64,000 bases of DNA, taken from contig NZ_UAUL01000001.1 of assembly GCF_900456775.1 (NCBI RefSeq), positions 62,001 through 126,000 on the forward strand, written 5' to 3'. The notes below the pieces were generated by a model. The model was not told the origin of the DNA. It saw only the letters and a list, made by a program, of their open reading frames with translations, and ran no database searches. Each line of letters starts with the position of its first letter. Within the stretch, counting starts at the first letter, position 1. Source of the DNA: Sarcina ventriculi. GTDB lineage: Bacteria; Bacillota; Clostridia; Clostridiales; Clostridiaceae. Positions 1 through 8,073 of the stretch are shown piece after piece. A program made the position numbers and the translations under genes.

Positions 1-447
1 CTAACTGGAATTGAACTTACACAAAATGCTCTAGCTTCTCATTTAGGTATATTTGGAACTTATTTTATAGCACTTTGCATTCTTTTATTTGCTTTTAGTT
101 CCATAGTAGGTAATTTTTATTATGGACAATCTAATATAGAATTTATAAAAGATAACAAATCATTTTTAAACATATATAGAGTTTTAGTAATTGTAATGAT
201 TTTATTCGGTTCTGTTACAAGTGTAGAGATTGTTTGGACTCTTGCAGACATATCTATGGGATTTATGGCAATTTTAAATTTAATAGCTATAACTCTTTTG
301 AGTAAATTTGCTTTTGCAGCTTTAAAAGATTATACCTCACAAAAAAAACAAGGCATAAAAGACCCAATATTTGACCCATCTACTATTCCTGGTTTAGAAG
401 GAGCAGAATGTTGGGAAATAGATACCGATTTTAAAGAAATTGTTTAG
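1..447 (+). CDS. Sodium:alanine/glycine symporter (AGCS family), C-terminal part
   Basis: The reading frame is open from the first base, so the gene starts outside the window and only the last 148 residues are present. The visible part has a stretch typical of AGCS carriers (LTGIELTQNALASHLG, then a membrane helix ending FSSIVGNFYYG), two or three further hydrophobic helices and a hydrophilic cytoplasmic tail of about 45 residues. AGCS proteins import alanine or glycine with sodium across the cytoplasmic membrane. The substrate cannot be decided from this fragment. A strong terminator follows directly, so this is the last gene of its transcript. Confidence 0.85.
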   Translation, partial: LTGIELTQNALASHLGIFGTYFIALCILLFAFSSIVGNFYYGQSNIEFIKDNKSFLNIYRVLVIVMILFGSVTSVEIVWTLADISMGFMAILNLIAITLLSKFAFAALKDYTSQKKQGIKDPIFDPSTIPGLEGAECWEIDTDFKEIV

Positions 448-452
448 AAATA

Positions 453-490
453 AAAAAACATTGATAATTAAATTATCAATGTTTTTTTAT
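453..490 (+). terminator. Intrinsic terminator after the AGCS gene
   Basis: Arms AACATTGATAATT and AATTATCAATGTT pair almost without a loop, and a T-run follows on the plus strand. A run of A on the other side would let it act in both directions. Confidence 0.85.
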
Positions 491-566
491 TTCTTCTTAA
501 CCTAACAACATTATCGCTAATGCAGTATTTTAAATTTTACAACACTATAAAGTATTAATATTTTGT

Positions 567-752
567 TTATAAATTATTTAATTTTTCTAATACCTCTTCT
601 ACATTTAATCCATGAACACTACATGCTTGTTCTAATGACTCTACTCTTGCTGATGGACATCCTAAACATCCCATGCCAAGTCCCATTAAAAAATCTACTG
701 CTTTAGAATTGTTTTCTATAATTTCCCCTATTGTCATATCTTTATTTATCAT
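567..752 (-). CDS. DUF1858 domain protein (disulfide/hybrid-cluster-associated small protein)
   Basis: A 61-residue protein that is entirely a DUF1858 domain: MTIGEII start, then GMGCLGCPSA with the CxxC pair near residues 29-32, and the LEQACSVHGLN helix. The family is thought to act in redox or sulfur chemistry and is often fused to, or encoded beside, hemerythrin-like and hybrid-cluster proteins. An AAGGAG site precedes the ATG. The gene lies 30 bases downstream of a hemerythrin gene on the same strand, so the two are probably one transcript. The biochemical role is not established. Confidence 0.8.
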   Translation of the reverse strand: MINKDMTIGEIIENNSKAVDFLMGLGMGCLGCPSARVESLEQACSVHGLNVEEVLEKLNNL

Positions 753-782
753 AATTTTTACACTCCTTACTTAAATCCTTTA

Positions 783-1331
783 TTATTTATACTTTTTTTC
801 TAACTCTTCTAATAATGATATATATTTTTCTTTTATATCTTTATTTTTTTCTTCAAACTCTATACATTCTTTATTTATCAAATCTAATACACTCTTGTCT
901 AATTCTCTTTCTGCATATTTATAAACCACATTATTTTCTTTATCTATATGCCTTTCTAAAAGATGTGTATAAGAAATTGCATTTGCTAATACATCTAATT
1001 TTGCTTCTTCATCACCATTTTTAACATTCTCTAATGCTTCTTTCAATTGTGTTATATGTAATCTTCCTAAATCATGTTCTACTAACATACCGTTTTGAAC
1101 AAGCTTCTGTGCAACTGTTCCTAAATGCTCTACCATTTTATTAAAAAGCGTAACTTCTTCTTTTTTATGATGATGCTTATCAGCATATTCAGTTATAAAT
1201 TCTACTATTTTGTAAAAATCATCATAATTTATTTTTTCACCTTTTAAAACCTCATAGCAACATGCCCTTACAACCTTAAGCATACGTGTAATATTTTTAT
1301 GTTCATCATTCATTATTTCTATCGCATTCAT
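783..1331 (-). CDS. Hemerythrin-like (HHE) domain protein
   Basis: A 182-residue all-helical protein with the histidine/carboxylate pattern of a di-iron four-helix bundle: H11 in NDEHKNI, H53-H55 with E58/E59, H86 in VEHDLGR, and H123 and H128 in THLLERHIDKE. Such proteins bind O2, NO or peroxide, or store iron, in the cytoplasm. The downstream DUF1858 gene often accompanies this type and supports a role in oxygen or nitric oxide stress. No signal peptide is seen. The exact ligand is inference. Confidence 0.85.
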   Translation of the reverse strand: MNAIEIMNDEHKNITRMLKVVRACCYEVLKGEKINYDDFYKIVEFITEYADKHHHKKEEVTLFNKMVEHLGTVAQKLVQNGMLVEHDLGRLHITQLKEALENVKNGDEEAKLDVLANAISYTHLLERHIDKENNVVYKYAERELDKSVLDLINKECIEFEEKNKDIKEKYISLLEELEKKYK

Positions 1332-1511
1332 AGCTTAATATCTCCTTTCGCATTTTTATAAATCTATTATCTATTGCTGTGCAATTAATTTTTACTACTG
1401 ATTACATATACTATGTTATCTTAATTTCATTTAAAATTCCGTACCAATTGTTACGAAAATAGAAAAATATATATTTTATTTACACATTTATTTGCGCTTT
1501 ATATTGTTAAT

Positions 1512-1541
1512 GTTATTCATTATATAAATATAATGAATAAC
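1512..1541. repeat. Perfect 11-bp inverted repeat between nitroreductase and hemerythrin genes
   Basis: Arms GTTATTCATTA and TAATGAATAAC are separated by 8 bases. The sequence after the hairpin on the minus strand is not T-rich, so it is a poor terminator for the nitroreductase gene. It could instead be an operator for the hemerythrin operon, about 180 bases from that start codon. No regulator can be assigned. Confidence 0.4.
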
Positions 1542-1562
1542 AAGATTTATTAATTTTAAAAT

Positions 1563-2105
1563 CTAATAACTATTAAATTTTAAAATCTCATTAATGTTTT
1601 TTCTTACTTTTTTTCTGTTTTTTTCATTTTGTACATACCCTAAAGAAATTACCAACTTTATTTCTTTACCCTTAGGTATATTTAAAGCTTCCTTTATATG
1701 TTTTTCCTTAAACCATCCCATCATACATGTGCCAAGACCAAGTTCTGTTGCTGCTAGACAAATATGTTCAGAAGCAATACCTATATCAATTGATGTATAA
1801 TCAACCCCTTTAACAATCCCTCCAATACCTGATGTTAGATTTCTTTTTTCTGCAACAATTGCTATAAACACAGGAGCTGTCAAAGCAAACTTATTTATTC
1901 CAATTAATGGATCATATACACTTTTAGCAATCTTTTCACAGATATCTTTATCATCAACTACAACAAAAGTCCATGGTTGCGAATTACACGCAGATGGTGC
2001 AACTCTTGCACATTCTATTATTTTTTTTATATCATCCCTACTTACTAATTTATCTATATAACCTCTATCACTTTGCCTTTTATTAACAAGTTCAAAAAAA
2101 TTCAT
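1563..2105 (-). CDS. Nitroreductase family protein (FMN-dependent)
   Basis: A 180-residue protein with the short nitroreductase fold: N-terminal VNKRQSDRGY (the R-x-S/R phosphate-binding segment), ARVAPSACNSQPWTFVVV near residues 34-50, and C-terminal ELGLGTCMMGWF followed by VISLGYVQ. These proteins form FMN-binding dimers that reduce nitro compounds, quinones or other acceptors with NAD(P)H. It is divergent from the AraC regulator gene and shares with it the 160-base region holding the Fur box, so iron control is possible. The physiological acceptor is unknown. Confidence 0.85.
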   Translation of the reverse strand: MNFFELVNKRQSDRGYIDKLVSRDDIKKIIECARVAPSACNSQPWTFVVVDDKDICEKIAKSVYDPLIGINKFALTAPVFIAIVAEKRNLTSGIGGIVKGVDYTSIDIGIASEHICLAATELGLGTCMMGWFKEKHIKEALNIPKGKEIKLVISLGYVQNEKNRKKVRKNINEILKFNSY

Positions 2106-2221
2106 GTCTTTTTCCTCTCTAAAAATAATATTTATATATTAATTATATCATTTATTATAAATATTTTAGTTTACTGTTAAAATATCTTTATTTATTATTA
2201 ATTTTGTGTTTTAATATAATT

Positions 2222-2240
2222 GATAATAATAATTATTATC
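2222..2240. promoter_or_regulatory. Fur-box-like operator
   Basis: Nineteen bases match the classical Fur box (GATAATGATAATCATTATC) at 17 positions and sit inside a perfect 11+1+11 inverted repeat (2220-2242). The site ends 25 bases before the AraC-type start codon, between promoter and gene, where a bound repressor would block transcription. The match is seen directly; binding by Fur or a Fur-family protein is inference. Confidence 0.65.
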
Positions 2241-2265
2241 AATTATTGATGAAAGGATTTATTTT

Positions 2266-3015
2266 ATGACTAATAATTTTGAAAATATTTTATATAAATC
2301 TTTAGATACTTTTTCTTCAATTACTAAAATACCTATAGTAGCTTTAAATTCTAATAAAGAATTCGTTAAATCTATTGGGGTATGCAATGAATTTTTATTA
2401 TCATGTGAATTTAAAAACTTAACTAAAAACATAAACTCCTTAAAAGGTGATTCTTTAGAATTCTCAACATTACAATTAAATTCTGAGGAAAAGATTGCAT
2501 TTAAAAGCAAACTGTTAAATAATTCTTTATATTATTTTTTAATAGGTCCATTTAAATATTCTAATTATAGTACAATTGACACTTGTTATAATGATTTAGC
2601 TTTTAGAAGTGAACTATCAATTCATTATATTTGCAAAATACTAGATATGGTTATTGAAGATAATATTTTGAAAAAGAATCACTGTTTAAGTCTTCCAACT
2701 AGACGTGCTATCGAATACATGCATAAATCTTATAAACAAAACATAACTTTAACATCAATTGCAAAGCATCTTGGACTTAACAAGTGTTATTTTTGCAATA
2801 TATTTAAAAAAGAAACAAATATGACATTTAGTCAATTTTTAAATAATTTAAGAATTGAAAAAAGTAAAGTTTTACTCAAAAATACAGAATTATCTCTTCT
2901 TGATATAGCGGTTGAAGTTGGCTTTAATAATCAAAGCTATTTTACCATGGCTTTTAAAAAACTTAATGATGATAAAACACCTTTAGAATACAGAAGAAAT
3001 CTATATTTAACTTAA
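2266..3015 (+). CDS. AraC family transcriptional regulator
   Basis: A 249-residue cytoplasmic protein. Residues about 1-135 form an N-terminal sensor-like domain of unclear ligand. Residues about 145-249 hold the double helix-turn-helix of AraC/XylS proteins: ITLTSIAKHLGLNKCYFCNIFKKE (first HTH) and LLDIAVEVGFNNQSYFTMAFKK (second HTH, with the typical GF-N-QSYF signature). The ATG follows an AAAGG site. The gene is divergent from a nitroreductase and lies directly behind a near-consensus Fur box, so it probably responds to iron supply. In other Firmicutes, iron-controlled AraC regulators often activate siderophore uptake genes, but none lies nearby. Confidence 0.85.
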   Translation: MTNNFENILYKSLDTFSSITKIPIVALNSNKEFVKSIGVCNEFLLSCEFKNLTKNINSLKGDSLEFSTLQLNSEEKIAFKSKLLNNSLYYFLIGPFKYSNYSTIDTCYNDLAFRSELSIHYICKILDMVIEDNILKKNHCLSLPTRRAIEYMHKSYKQNITLTSIAKHLGLNKCYFCNIFKKETNMTFSQFLNNLRIEKSKVLLKNTELSLLDIAVEVGFNNQSYFTMAFKKLNDDKTPLEYRRNLYLT

Positions 3016-3019
3016 AAAT

Positions 3020-3056
3020 AAGACTATATCGTTTATCTTTTAAACTTTATAGTCTT
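3020..3056. terminator. Hairpin between convergent genes
   Basis: Arms AAGACTATA and TATAGTCTT with a 19-base loop, just after the AraC stop codon. The T-run is weak on both strands, so this is a likely but not strong terminator. Confidence 0.5.
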
Positions 3057-3063
3057 ACATCAA

Positions 3064-3486
3064 TTAATTTTTTGCTTTATAATATTCTATTTTCATTCTC
3101 CCAAAAATCTGAAATCCAATTATCATACTTATAAGAACAACTATTATATTTTCTCCACTATGTGTTAATAAAGTATATGCCATACTTATTATAACAACTA
3201 GTATTAAAACATATAAATATAATAATGCTTCTGATAAAATAGTTGGCTTTAGTTCCATGTAATTTTTAGGTATTTGTATATATTCCCCATCCTTACTTGT
3301 AATATATTCATTCTTGAAAATTTTAAATCTATTTTTATATACCTTACACTTAACCATCTTTTTCCCTATTTTTCTTCTTTCAAAAGAAACCTTTAAAAAT
3401 GGGTCTAGCCTAAGTTGAAATGGTCTAACTCTTCCTTTAGCTATAAACTTTTCTTCCCCATTTCTTCTTACAATTATACCATCCAA
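3064..3486 (-). CDS. Hypothetical membrane protein
   Basis: A 140-residue protein I do not recognise. Residues 1-85 are basic and hydrophilic (many K/R). Two hydrophobic helices follow, at about 87-107 and 112-128, and then a short basic tail. This suggests a cytoplasmic N-terminal domain anchored by a membrane hairpin. It lies 40 bases downstream of the hydrogenase gene on the same strand without an obvious terminator between, so it may be read from the asr-hyd transcript. Nothing in the sequence shows a function. Confidence 0.6.
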   Translation of the reverse strand: MDGIIVRRNGEEKFIAKGRVRPFQLRLDPFLKVSFERRKIGKKMVKCKVYKNRFKIFKNEYITSKDGEYIQIPKNYMELKPTILSEALLYLYVLILVVIISMAYTLLTHSGENIIVVLISMIIGFQIFGRMKIEYYKAKN

Positions 3487-3526
3487 AATTAAAACCTACT
3501 TTCTTAACTAAAATAAAATACGTAAT

Positions 3527-5251
3527 TTAATCATTGTTTTTATATGATACATGGAAAAGTTCATGGGCGATTTCTCCCCCTACCTTCCCTATATAATCTT
3601 CATACATTTTTATAAGCGATTTATTCTTATGAGATTTTCTATAAGGTAGAAGATTAGCATCTTGATTATATAACACGGATGCTCTAAGTTTTCTAAAGTT
3701 TATTTCATCTCTCACCTTTGAAGATACTTGAGGTTGTCCACCACCATTTACGCAACCACCAACACACGCCATAACTTCTATAAAGTGATATTGTTTTGAA
3801 TTTATAATCCCTTCATTCATAAATTTAAAAAAGTTTGCTGCACCATTTATTACGGCTATATTATATTCTCTTCCTCCAAGTTCTACTGTAGCTTCTTTTA
3901 TTCCTTCTAAGCCTCTAACTTCTTTGTATTCAACATTTTCTAAAGATACTCCATCTGCTAAATCTTTAGCAGTCCTTAAAGCAGCTTCCATAACTCCACC
4001 TGTAGCTCCAAATATTGTTCCAGCACCAGTATAATCTCCCATAGCCAAATCTACTTCTCCATTACTCAAGTTCTTAAAGTCTATTTGATTTTCTTTTATA
4101 AGATTTACAAGTTCTCTAGTTGTTAAAGATGCATCTATATTTTTTTCTCCCCTATTTACCATTTCTGGTCTATCAATTTCATATTTTTTAGCAACACAAG
4201 GCATTATTGACACAGTAAATACATCTTTAGGGCTTATTTTTGATATAAAAGGATAATAAGTCTTAGACGCCGCACCAAACATTTGATTTGGAGATTTAGC
4301 AGAAGATATATTATCTAAAAACTCTGGATAATAATTCTCTACAAGCCTTATCCAACCTGGGCAACATGATGTAAACATAGGAAATGGACCATTGTTTTTT
4401 ATTCTTTCTAATAGTTCTGTTCCCTCTTCCATAATTGTCATATCAGCTCCAAAATTAGTATCAAATATTTTATCAAATCCAAGCATTCTTAAAGCTGTAT
4501 AAGCCTTTCCTGTAACATCTGTTCCAATTTTTTCACCCAAAAGTTCACCCAATGCTGTTCTAACAGATGGAGCCATAGCAACCAAAACATGTTTGTTTTT
4601 ATCGTTTAAAGCATCCTTAACTCTTTCTAAATGAGACTTTTCTGACAAAGCATCAACAGGACAAACAGACACACATTGTCCACACAATATACACCCTGTA
4701 TCATCAAAACATTTTAATTCTTCCGCTCCTACAAATAGTTCTCCATCTATTTCCCTAAACTTAATAGTTTCTGTTCCGGACATTTTTTTGCATTCTTCTA
4801 TACATCTACCACACCTTAAGCATTTTGACTTATCATAAATTATAGACTTACTTCTTAAATCTACAGCATTTATAACATTAGTTTTTTTATGCTTTTTAGC
4901 ACCAACTCTTATTACAAGTTCAAAAAATTCACAGTTTCCAATTCTTTTACAATGTCCACAATCATAATTATGCTCGTCTAAAAGTTCTGAAACTCTTTGT
5001 CTTACTTCTTTTTGAACCCTTTCACTTTTAGTTTTTATAACCATTCCATCCTTAACTTTAGTAGAACAAGCTCTAACCAGTTCACTTTCGCCCTCAACCT
5101 CCACTAAACATACTCCACAAACATCACCATGTCCACACTCTTTTAAATAACACAATGTAGCAATATCTATGTTATTTTTTTTCGCAACTTCTAAGATTGT
5201 TTTGTTTGCGCTAACATTAATTCTTTTTCCATTTATAATTATCTTTAACAT
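3527..5251 (-). CDS. hydA: [FeFe] hydrogenase, CpI-like monomeric type
   Basis: At 574 residues it has the length and domain order of the Clostridium pasteurianum CpI enzyme. The N-terminal [2Fe-2S] domain has C34, C45, C48 and C62. The His-Cys3 [4Fe-4S] site has H94, C98, C101 and C107. Two ferredoxin-type clusters lie at C144-C154 and C187-C197. The H-cluster domain carries all three signatures: TSCCPGW (C296/C297), MPCVAKKYE (C352) and VMACVGGCVNGGGQP (C496, C500). The enzyme makes or uses H2 with ferredoxin in the cytoplasm. The ATG follows an AGGAGGAG site. Unusually, it is the third gene after asrA and asrC (27-base gap), which suggests electron exchange with sulfite reductase. Maturases HydEFG are not in the window. 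Confidence 0.95.
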   Translation of the reverse strand: MLKIIINGKRINVSANKTILEVAKKNNIDIATLCYLKECGHGDVCGVCLVEVEGESELVRACSTKVKDGMVIKTKSERVQKEVRQRVSELLDEHNYDCGHCKRIGNCEFFELVIRVGAKKHKKTNVINAVDLRSKSIIYDKSKCLRCGRCIEECKKMSGTETIKFREIDGELFVGAEELKCFDDTGCILCGQCVSVCPVDALSEKSHLERVKDALNDKNKHVLVAMAPSVRTALGELLGEKIGTDVTGKAYTALRMLGFDKIFDTNFGADMTIMEEGTELLERIKNNGPFPMFTSCCPGWIRLVENYYPEFLDNISSAKSPNQMFGAASKTYYPFISKISPKDVFTVSIMPCVAKKYEIDRPEMVNRGEKNIDASLTTRELVNLIKENQIDFKNLSNGEVDLAMGDYTGAGTIFGATGGVMEAALRTAKDLADGVSLENVEYKEVRGLEGIKEATVELGGREYNIAVINGAANFFKFMNEGIINSKQYHFIEVMACVGGCVNGGGQPQVSSKVRDEINFRKLRASVLYNQDANLLPYRKSHKNKSLIKMYEDYIGKVGGEIAHELFHVSYKNND

Positions 5252-5278
5252 AACACTCCTCCTATTTAGATATTTACT

Positions 5279-6295
5279 TTATACATGCTTAACATTAATA
5301 TTTGCTTTATATTCTTGTGGAGCCCAGTTCAATCTTTCGGCAACTTTCGCCTCTTTATTTAAAGGAACATCTTTAAGCATTAATTCTTTAAACATTTTAT
5401 AACCCGCTCTATCCATCAAATGTCCACCATGAAGATAAATCGGTGTATCTCCCAACACCTTTCTTGAAAATATTTTCCAATTATTAAACATTGCCAATAA
5501 AGCTTCTTCATCTACATATTCTAAAAATATTTTTCCAAGTCTTGGATCTTTTTTACTTGTCCTTCCTCCAATCGAAACTCTATATAAAGGTTTCTTAAAT
5601 CTTGTAAATGCCCTTGTTGGACATACATCTGTACATGCCCCGCAACCTATACATAAGTCTCTGCTAATTTCAATTCTTCCATTCACTTCTTTTAAAGCAC
5701 CTGTTGATTGCTTCTCACAAGCTCTAACACACCCACCACAAACAACGCATCTTTCATAATTATATTGTGGAAGAGTAACACCAAATATCCCAAAATCACT
5801 TAATGATGCCTTTATACAATCATTTGGACATCCAGTTATATTCACTTTTATATTGTAATCACTTGGATATAATATTTTTTCTATTTTTTTAGCAAGCCCT
5901 GCAGTTTTAATATTAGCCTTTACACAACTGTCTCCCCCCATGCAAGCAGTTATATTTCTTACTCCAATAGCTGGATATCCACCTTTATTCTCCTTAAGTT
6001 CTTCTACACCACATTCACCAAATTCAATTAATTTTATATATTCATCTACTAACTCATTTACCTTATCTATATTTTCATATTTTATCTTAGGCACATTAAG
6101 AGTTTGCCTAGGTCCTATATGTAATTCTCCATCCCCATATTTTTCAGCTATTTCTTTAACTATGTCTACACATTTAGTAGATATAACAGCACCTGGTGCT
6201 CTTAACTGAAGCATAAATTCTCCAGGTATTTTTGATTGACGATAACAATTAGAGCGTAATTCATCTACATTTATATCTTTATTCATTTCATTCAC
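5279..6295 (-). CDS. asrC: Anaerobic sulfite reductase subunit C (siroheme protein)
   Basis: A 338-residue sulfite/nitrite reductase-like protein. The siroheme-[4Fe-4S] ligands are the C-x5-C...C-x3-C set C118, C124, C156 and C160 (ACMGGDSC and TGCPNDC). Two ferredoxin motifs follow: C183, C186, C189 and C193, and C215, C218, C221 and C225. AsrC reduces sulfite to sulfide with electrons passed through AsrA. The gene starts 12 bases after asrA and is followed closely by hydA, so the three form one operon. The flavin/NADH subunit gene asrB, normally between asrA and asrC, is absent, and no remnant fits in the 12-base gap. Confidence 0.9.
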   Translation of the reverse strand: MNEMNKDINVDELRSNCYRQSKIPGEFMLQLRAPGAVISTKCVDIVKEIAEKYGDGELHIGPRQTLNVPKIKYENIDKVNELVDEYIKLIEFGECGVEELKENKGGYPAIGVRNITACMGGDSCVKANIKTAGLAKKIEKILYPSDYNIKVNITGCPNDCIKASLSDFGIFGVTLPQYNYERCVVCGGCVRACEKQSTGALKEVNGRIEISRDLCIGCGACTDVCPTRAFTRFKKPLYRVSIGGRTSKKDPRLGKIFLEYVDEEALLAMFNNWKIFSRKVLGDTPIYLHGGHLMDRAGYKMFKELMLKDVPLNKEAKVAERLNWAPQEYKANINVKHV

Positions 6296-6307
6296 CTCTT
6301 ATCTCTT

Positions 6308-7336
6308 TTACTTTAATCCCTCTTCTACATATATTTTATCTAACTCTTGACTAAATCTATTTACAGTTGTTGAAAAACTTATAAGCCTTGGACAATTATC
6401 CGTGCAACGCCCACACCCAACACATATTTGTTCATTAGAAGTCTTTAATTTTGGCATATAAAATTTATCAAAAACTCTCTGACTTATCCTCTTTGGAACT
6501 ATATCAGAAATTTTTTTCCCATCTTTAAAAGATGCAGATTTAACAAGCTGACATCCACTCCATATCCTTCTAATTTCAGTTACACCTGTATTTTCATTTT
6601 TAATTTCATTAGTTGTTAAACAAGTACATGTTGGACAACTCATATTACAACTTCCACAACCTATACAACGCTTTTTATATTCATCCCATAAGCTTAATGA
6701 TTTCGCTTGCAATAAAGTTTCTCTATCCCATTCTTTTATATCTGGAATATTTACATTTACTTCATTTTCCTTTACAAAATTTATATCAAATTTATATTTT
6801 GGGATATCATCATCAAAATACTTATTAAAATCATCATCCTTATTTTTTATTAAAATTCCATCATCTAAAAATCTTATTCCTAAAGAATAATCTTCTGTCT
6901 GATTTGTTCCCATAGTTACACAAAAACATGTGTCAAAAGATTTTGAACATTCCATAACCATAAATTTTACATTTTCACGTCTTGCCCTATAATACTCATC
7001 ATTTAAAAATTTATTATCTATTCTCTTTAACGCATGAATATCACATGAACGAAGAACTATTAATCTTTTTTTACTATCATTGTTAATTTTCATAGACTGT
7101 CCATTATATTTAACTTCAGTTATATGATTTATAGGTAACAATACCTCTTTTGCTGAATAATGAGATTTCCTTTCAAATTCAATTTCCTCAAAAGAACTTA
7201 CTTCCCCATATCTTATACTATCTAAATCACTATATCTTCCCTCACCTTTAAAAACTTTTGGCGCGAGAATCAAATAATCTTTTTTAAGTTTAGAAAAAAG
7301 CTCATCTGATTGAATTTTAGACAATTTATAATCCAT
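6308..7336 (-). CDS. asrA: Anaerobic sulfite reductase subunit A (iron-sulfur electron carrier)
   Basis: AsrA passes electrons to AsrC. The 342-residue protein has a central segment with LRSCDIHALKRID and SKSFDTCFCVTMG, typical of AsrA and related hydrogenase subunits, and two ferredoxin motifs, CIGCGSCNMSC (residues 224-234) and CVGCGRCTDNC (305-315). The reading frame opens 12 codons upstream, but I place the start at the ATG at 7336 because AGGAGG lies 6 bases before it. It is the first gene of the asrA-asrC-hydA operon. Confidence 0.9.
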   Translation of the reverse strand: MDYKLSKIQSDELFSKLKKDYLILAPKVFKGEGRYSDLDSIRYGEVSSFEEIEFERKSHYSAKEVLLPINHITEVKYNGQSMKINNDSKKRLIVLRSCDIHALKRIDNKFLNDEYYRARRENVKFMVMECSKSFDTCFCVTMGTNQTEDYSLGIRFLDDGILIKNKDDDFNKYFDDDIPKYKFDINFVKENEVNVNIPDIKEWDRETLLQAKSLSLWDEYKKRCIGCGSCNMSCPTCTCLTTNEIKNENTGVTEIRRIWSGCQLVKSASFKDGKKISDIVPKRISQRVFDKFYMPKLKTSNEQICVGCGRCTDNCPRLISFSTTVNRFSQELDKIYVEEGLK

Positions 7337-7392
7337 AATATACCTCCTAATTCCACATATTAAATTTAACATTTATTGCACAAATTAATATT

Positions 7393-7421
7393 ATTTTAAT
7401 ACTCATTTTTTTCCTTTGCAA
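7393..7421 (-). promoter_or_regulatory. Candidate promoter of the asrA-asrC-hydA operon
   Basis: On the minus strand TTGCAA and TAAAAT are separated by 17 bases, about 57 bases before the asrA start. The match is moderate and common by chance in such AT-rich DNA. Confidence 0.4.
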
Positions 7422-7473
7422 TATTAAGTAAAAATATATCAATTATTTTCCTTAAAATATTTTAAAACACCAA

Positions 7474-7514
7474 ATAAAAAAACCATATATAACGCATTTA
7501 ACATCATATATGGT
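7474..7514 (-). terminator. Intrinsic terminator after the gene at 7569-8009
   Basis: On the minus strand arms ACCATATAT and ATATATGGT (7506-7514 with 7482-7490) are followed by TTTTTTTATTT. Confidence 0.8.
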
Positions 7515-7568
7515 ATAAGACATATTTTTCACTAATCTAAGCAAGTTTTATTTTTAACAAATACATTT

Positions 7569-8009
7569 CTATTTAAAATTTACGCCCGAAATCTTTCCAT
7601 CAGTATTTAAAGACAACATTATTTTAACATTACTCTTATTAGTAAAATCCGAATTAAATAATAATACTTCATAATCACCAGACCTTATTGCCTTTTCATA
7701 AGTTGCCGATTTAAATTCTCCAAAATTATCCTTACAACCTTCAACAATGTTTTTAAATGTATTATTTAAATTCATTTCATTAGTTGTTAAAGTACTATAT
7801 TCCTCTTGATTATTATTATTAACAGATGTCATAAATTCATTTAAAATAGTACTATCTGTATCTATTTGCTCCTTACATAGGGTTAAAGCACTTATTTTGC
7901 TTTCTTCATATCTCACATAAAAATATCCAAATCCCATAACAATACAAATAACAACTATAATACTAATGATTATTTTTGTTCTTTTTTTTAATTTTCCTTT
8001 GTATTTCAT
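7569..8009 (-). CDS. Hypothetical membrane-anchored protein
   Basis: A 146-residue protein. A basic N-terminus (KYKGKLKKRTK) and one hydrophobic helix at about residues 12-32 would anchor it, with about 110 polar residues outside the cell. Polar repeats of N, T and E and the C-terminal pattern NVKIMLSLNTDGKISGVNF resemble small extracellular domains that follow a single anchor in Firmicutes (DUF3887/DUF4878-like), but I cannot assign a family. It lies 64 bases downstream of the beta-lactamase-like gene on the same strand and ends at a good terminator, so it may share that transcript. Confidence 0.6.
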   Translation of the reverse strand: MKYKGKLKKRTKIIISIIVVICIVMGFGYFYVRYEESKISALTLCKEQIDTDSTILNEFMTSVNNNNQEEYSTLTTNEMNLNNTFKNIVEGCKDNFGEFKSATYEKAIRSGDYEVLLFNSDFTNKSNVKIMLSLNTDGKISGVNFK

Positions 8010-8073
8010 CTCATTTTCTCCTTTTAGTTAGCTTCCAAAATGATTTTAACATGTTTTTATCATATTATCTAAT

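Noticed and set aside
815-1024. 69-codon frame on the plus strand rich in Y, L, F and H
   Set aside because: It is the antisense of the hemerythrin gene, with no SD and no family likeness. Composition follows from the opposite strand.
7569-8009. Lipoprotein
   Set aside because: The N-terminal helix is not followed by a lipobox cysteine, so a plain membrane anchor is more likely.
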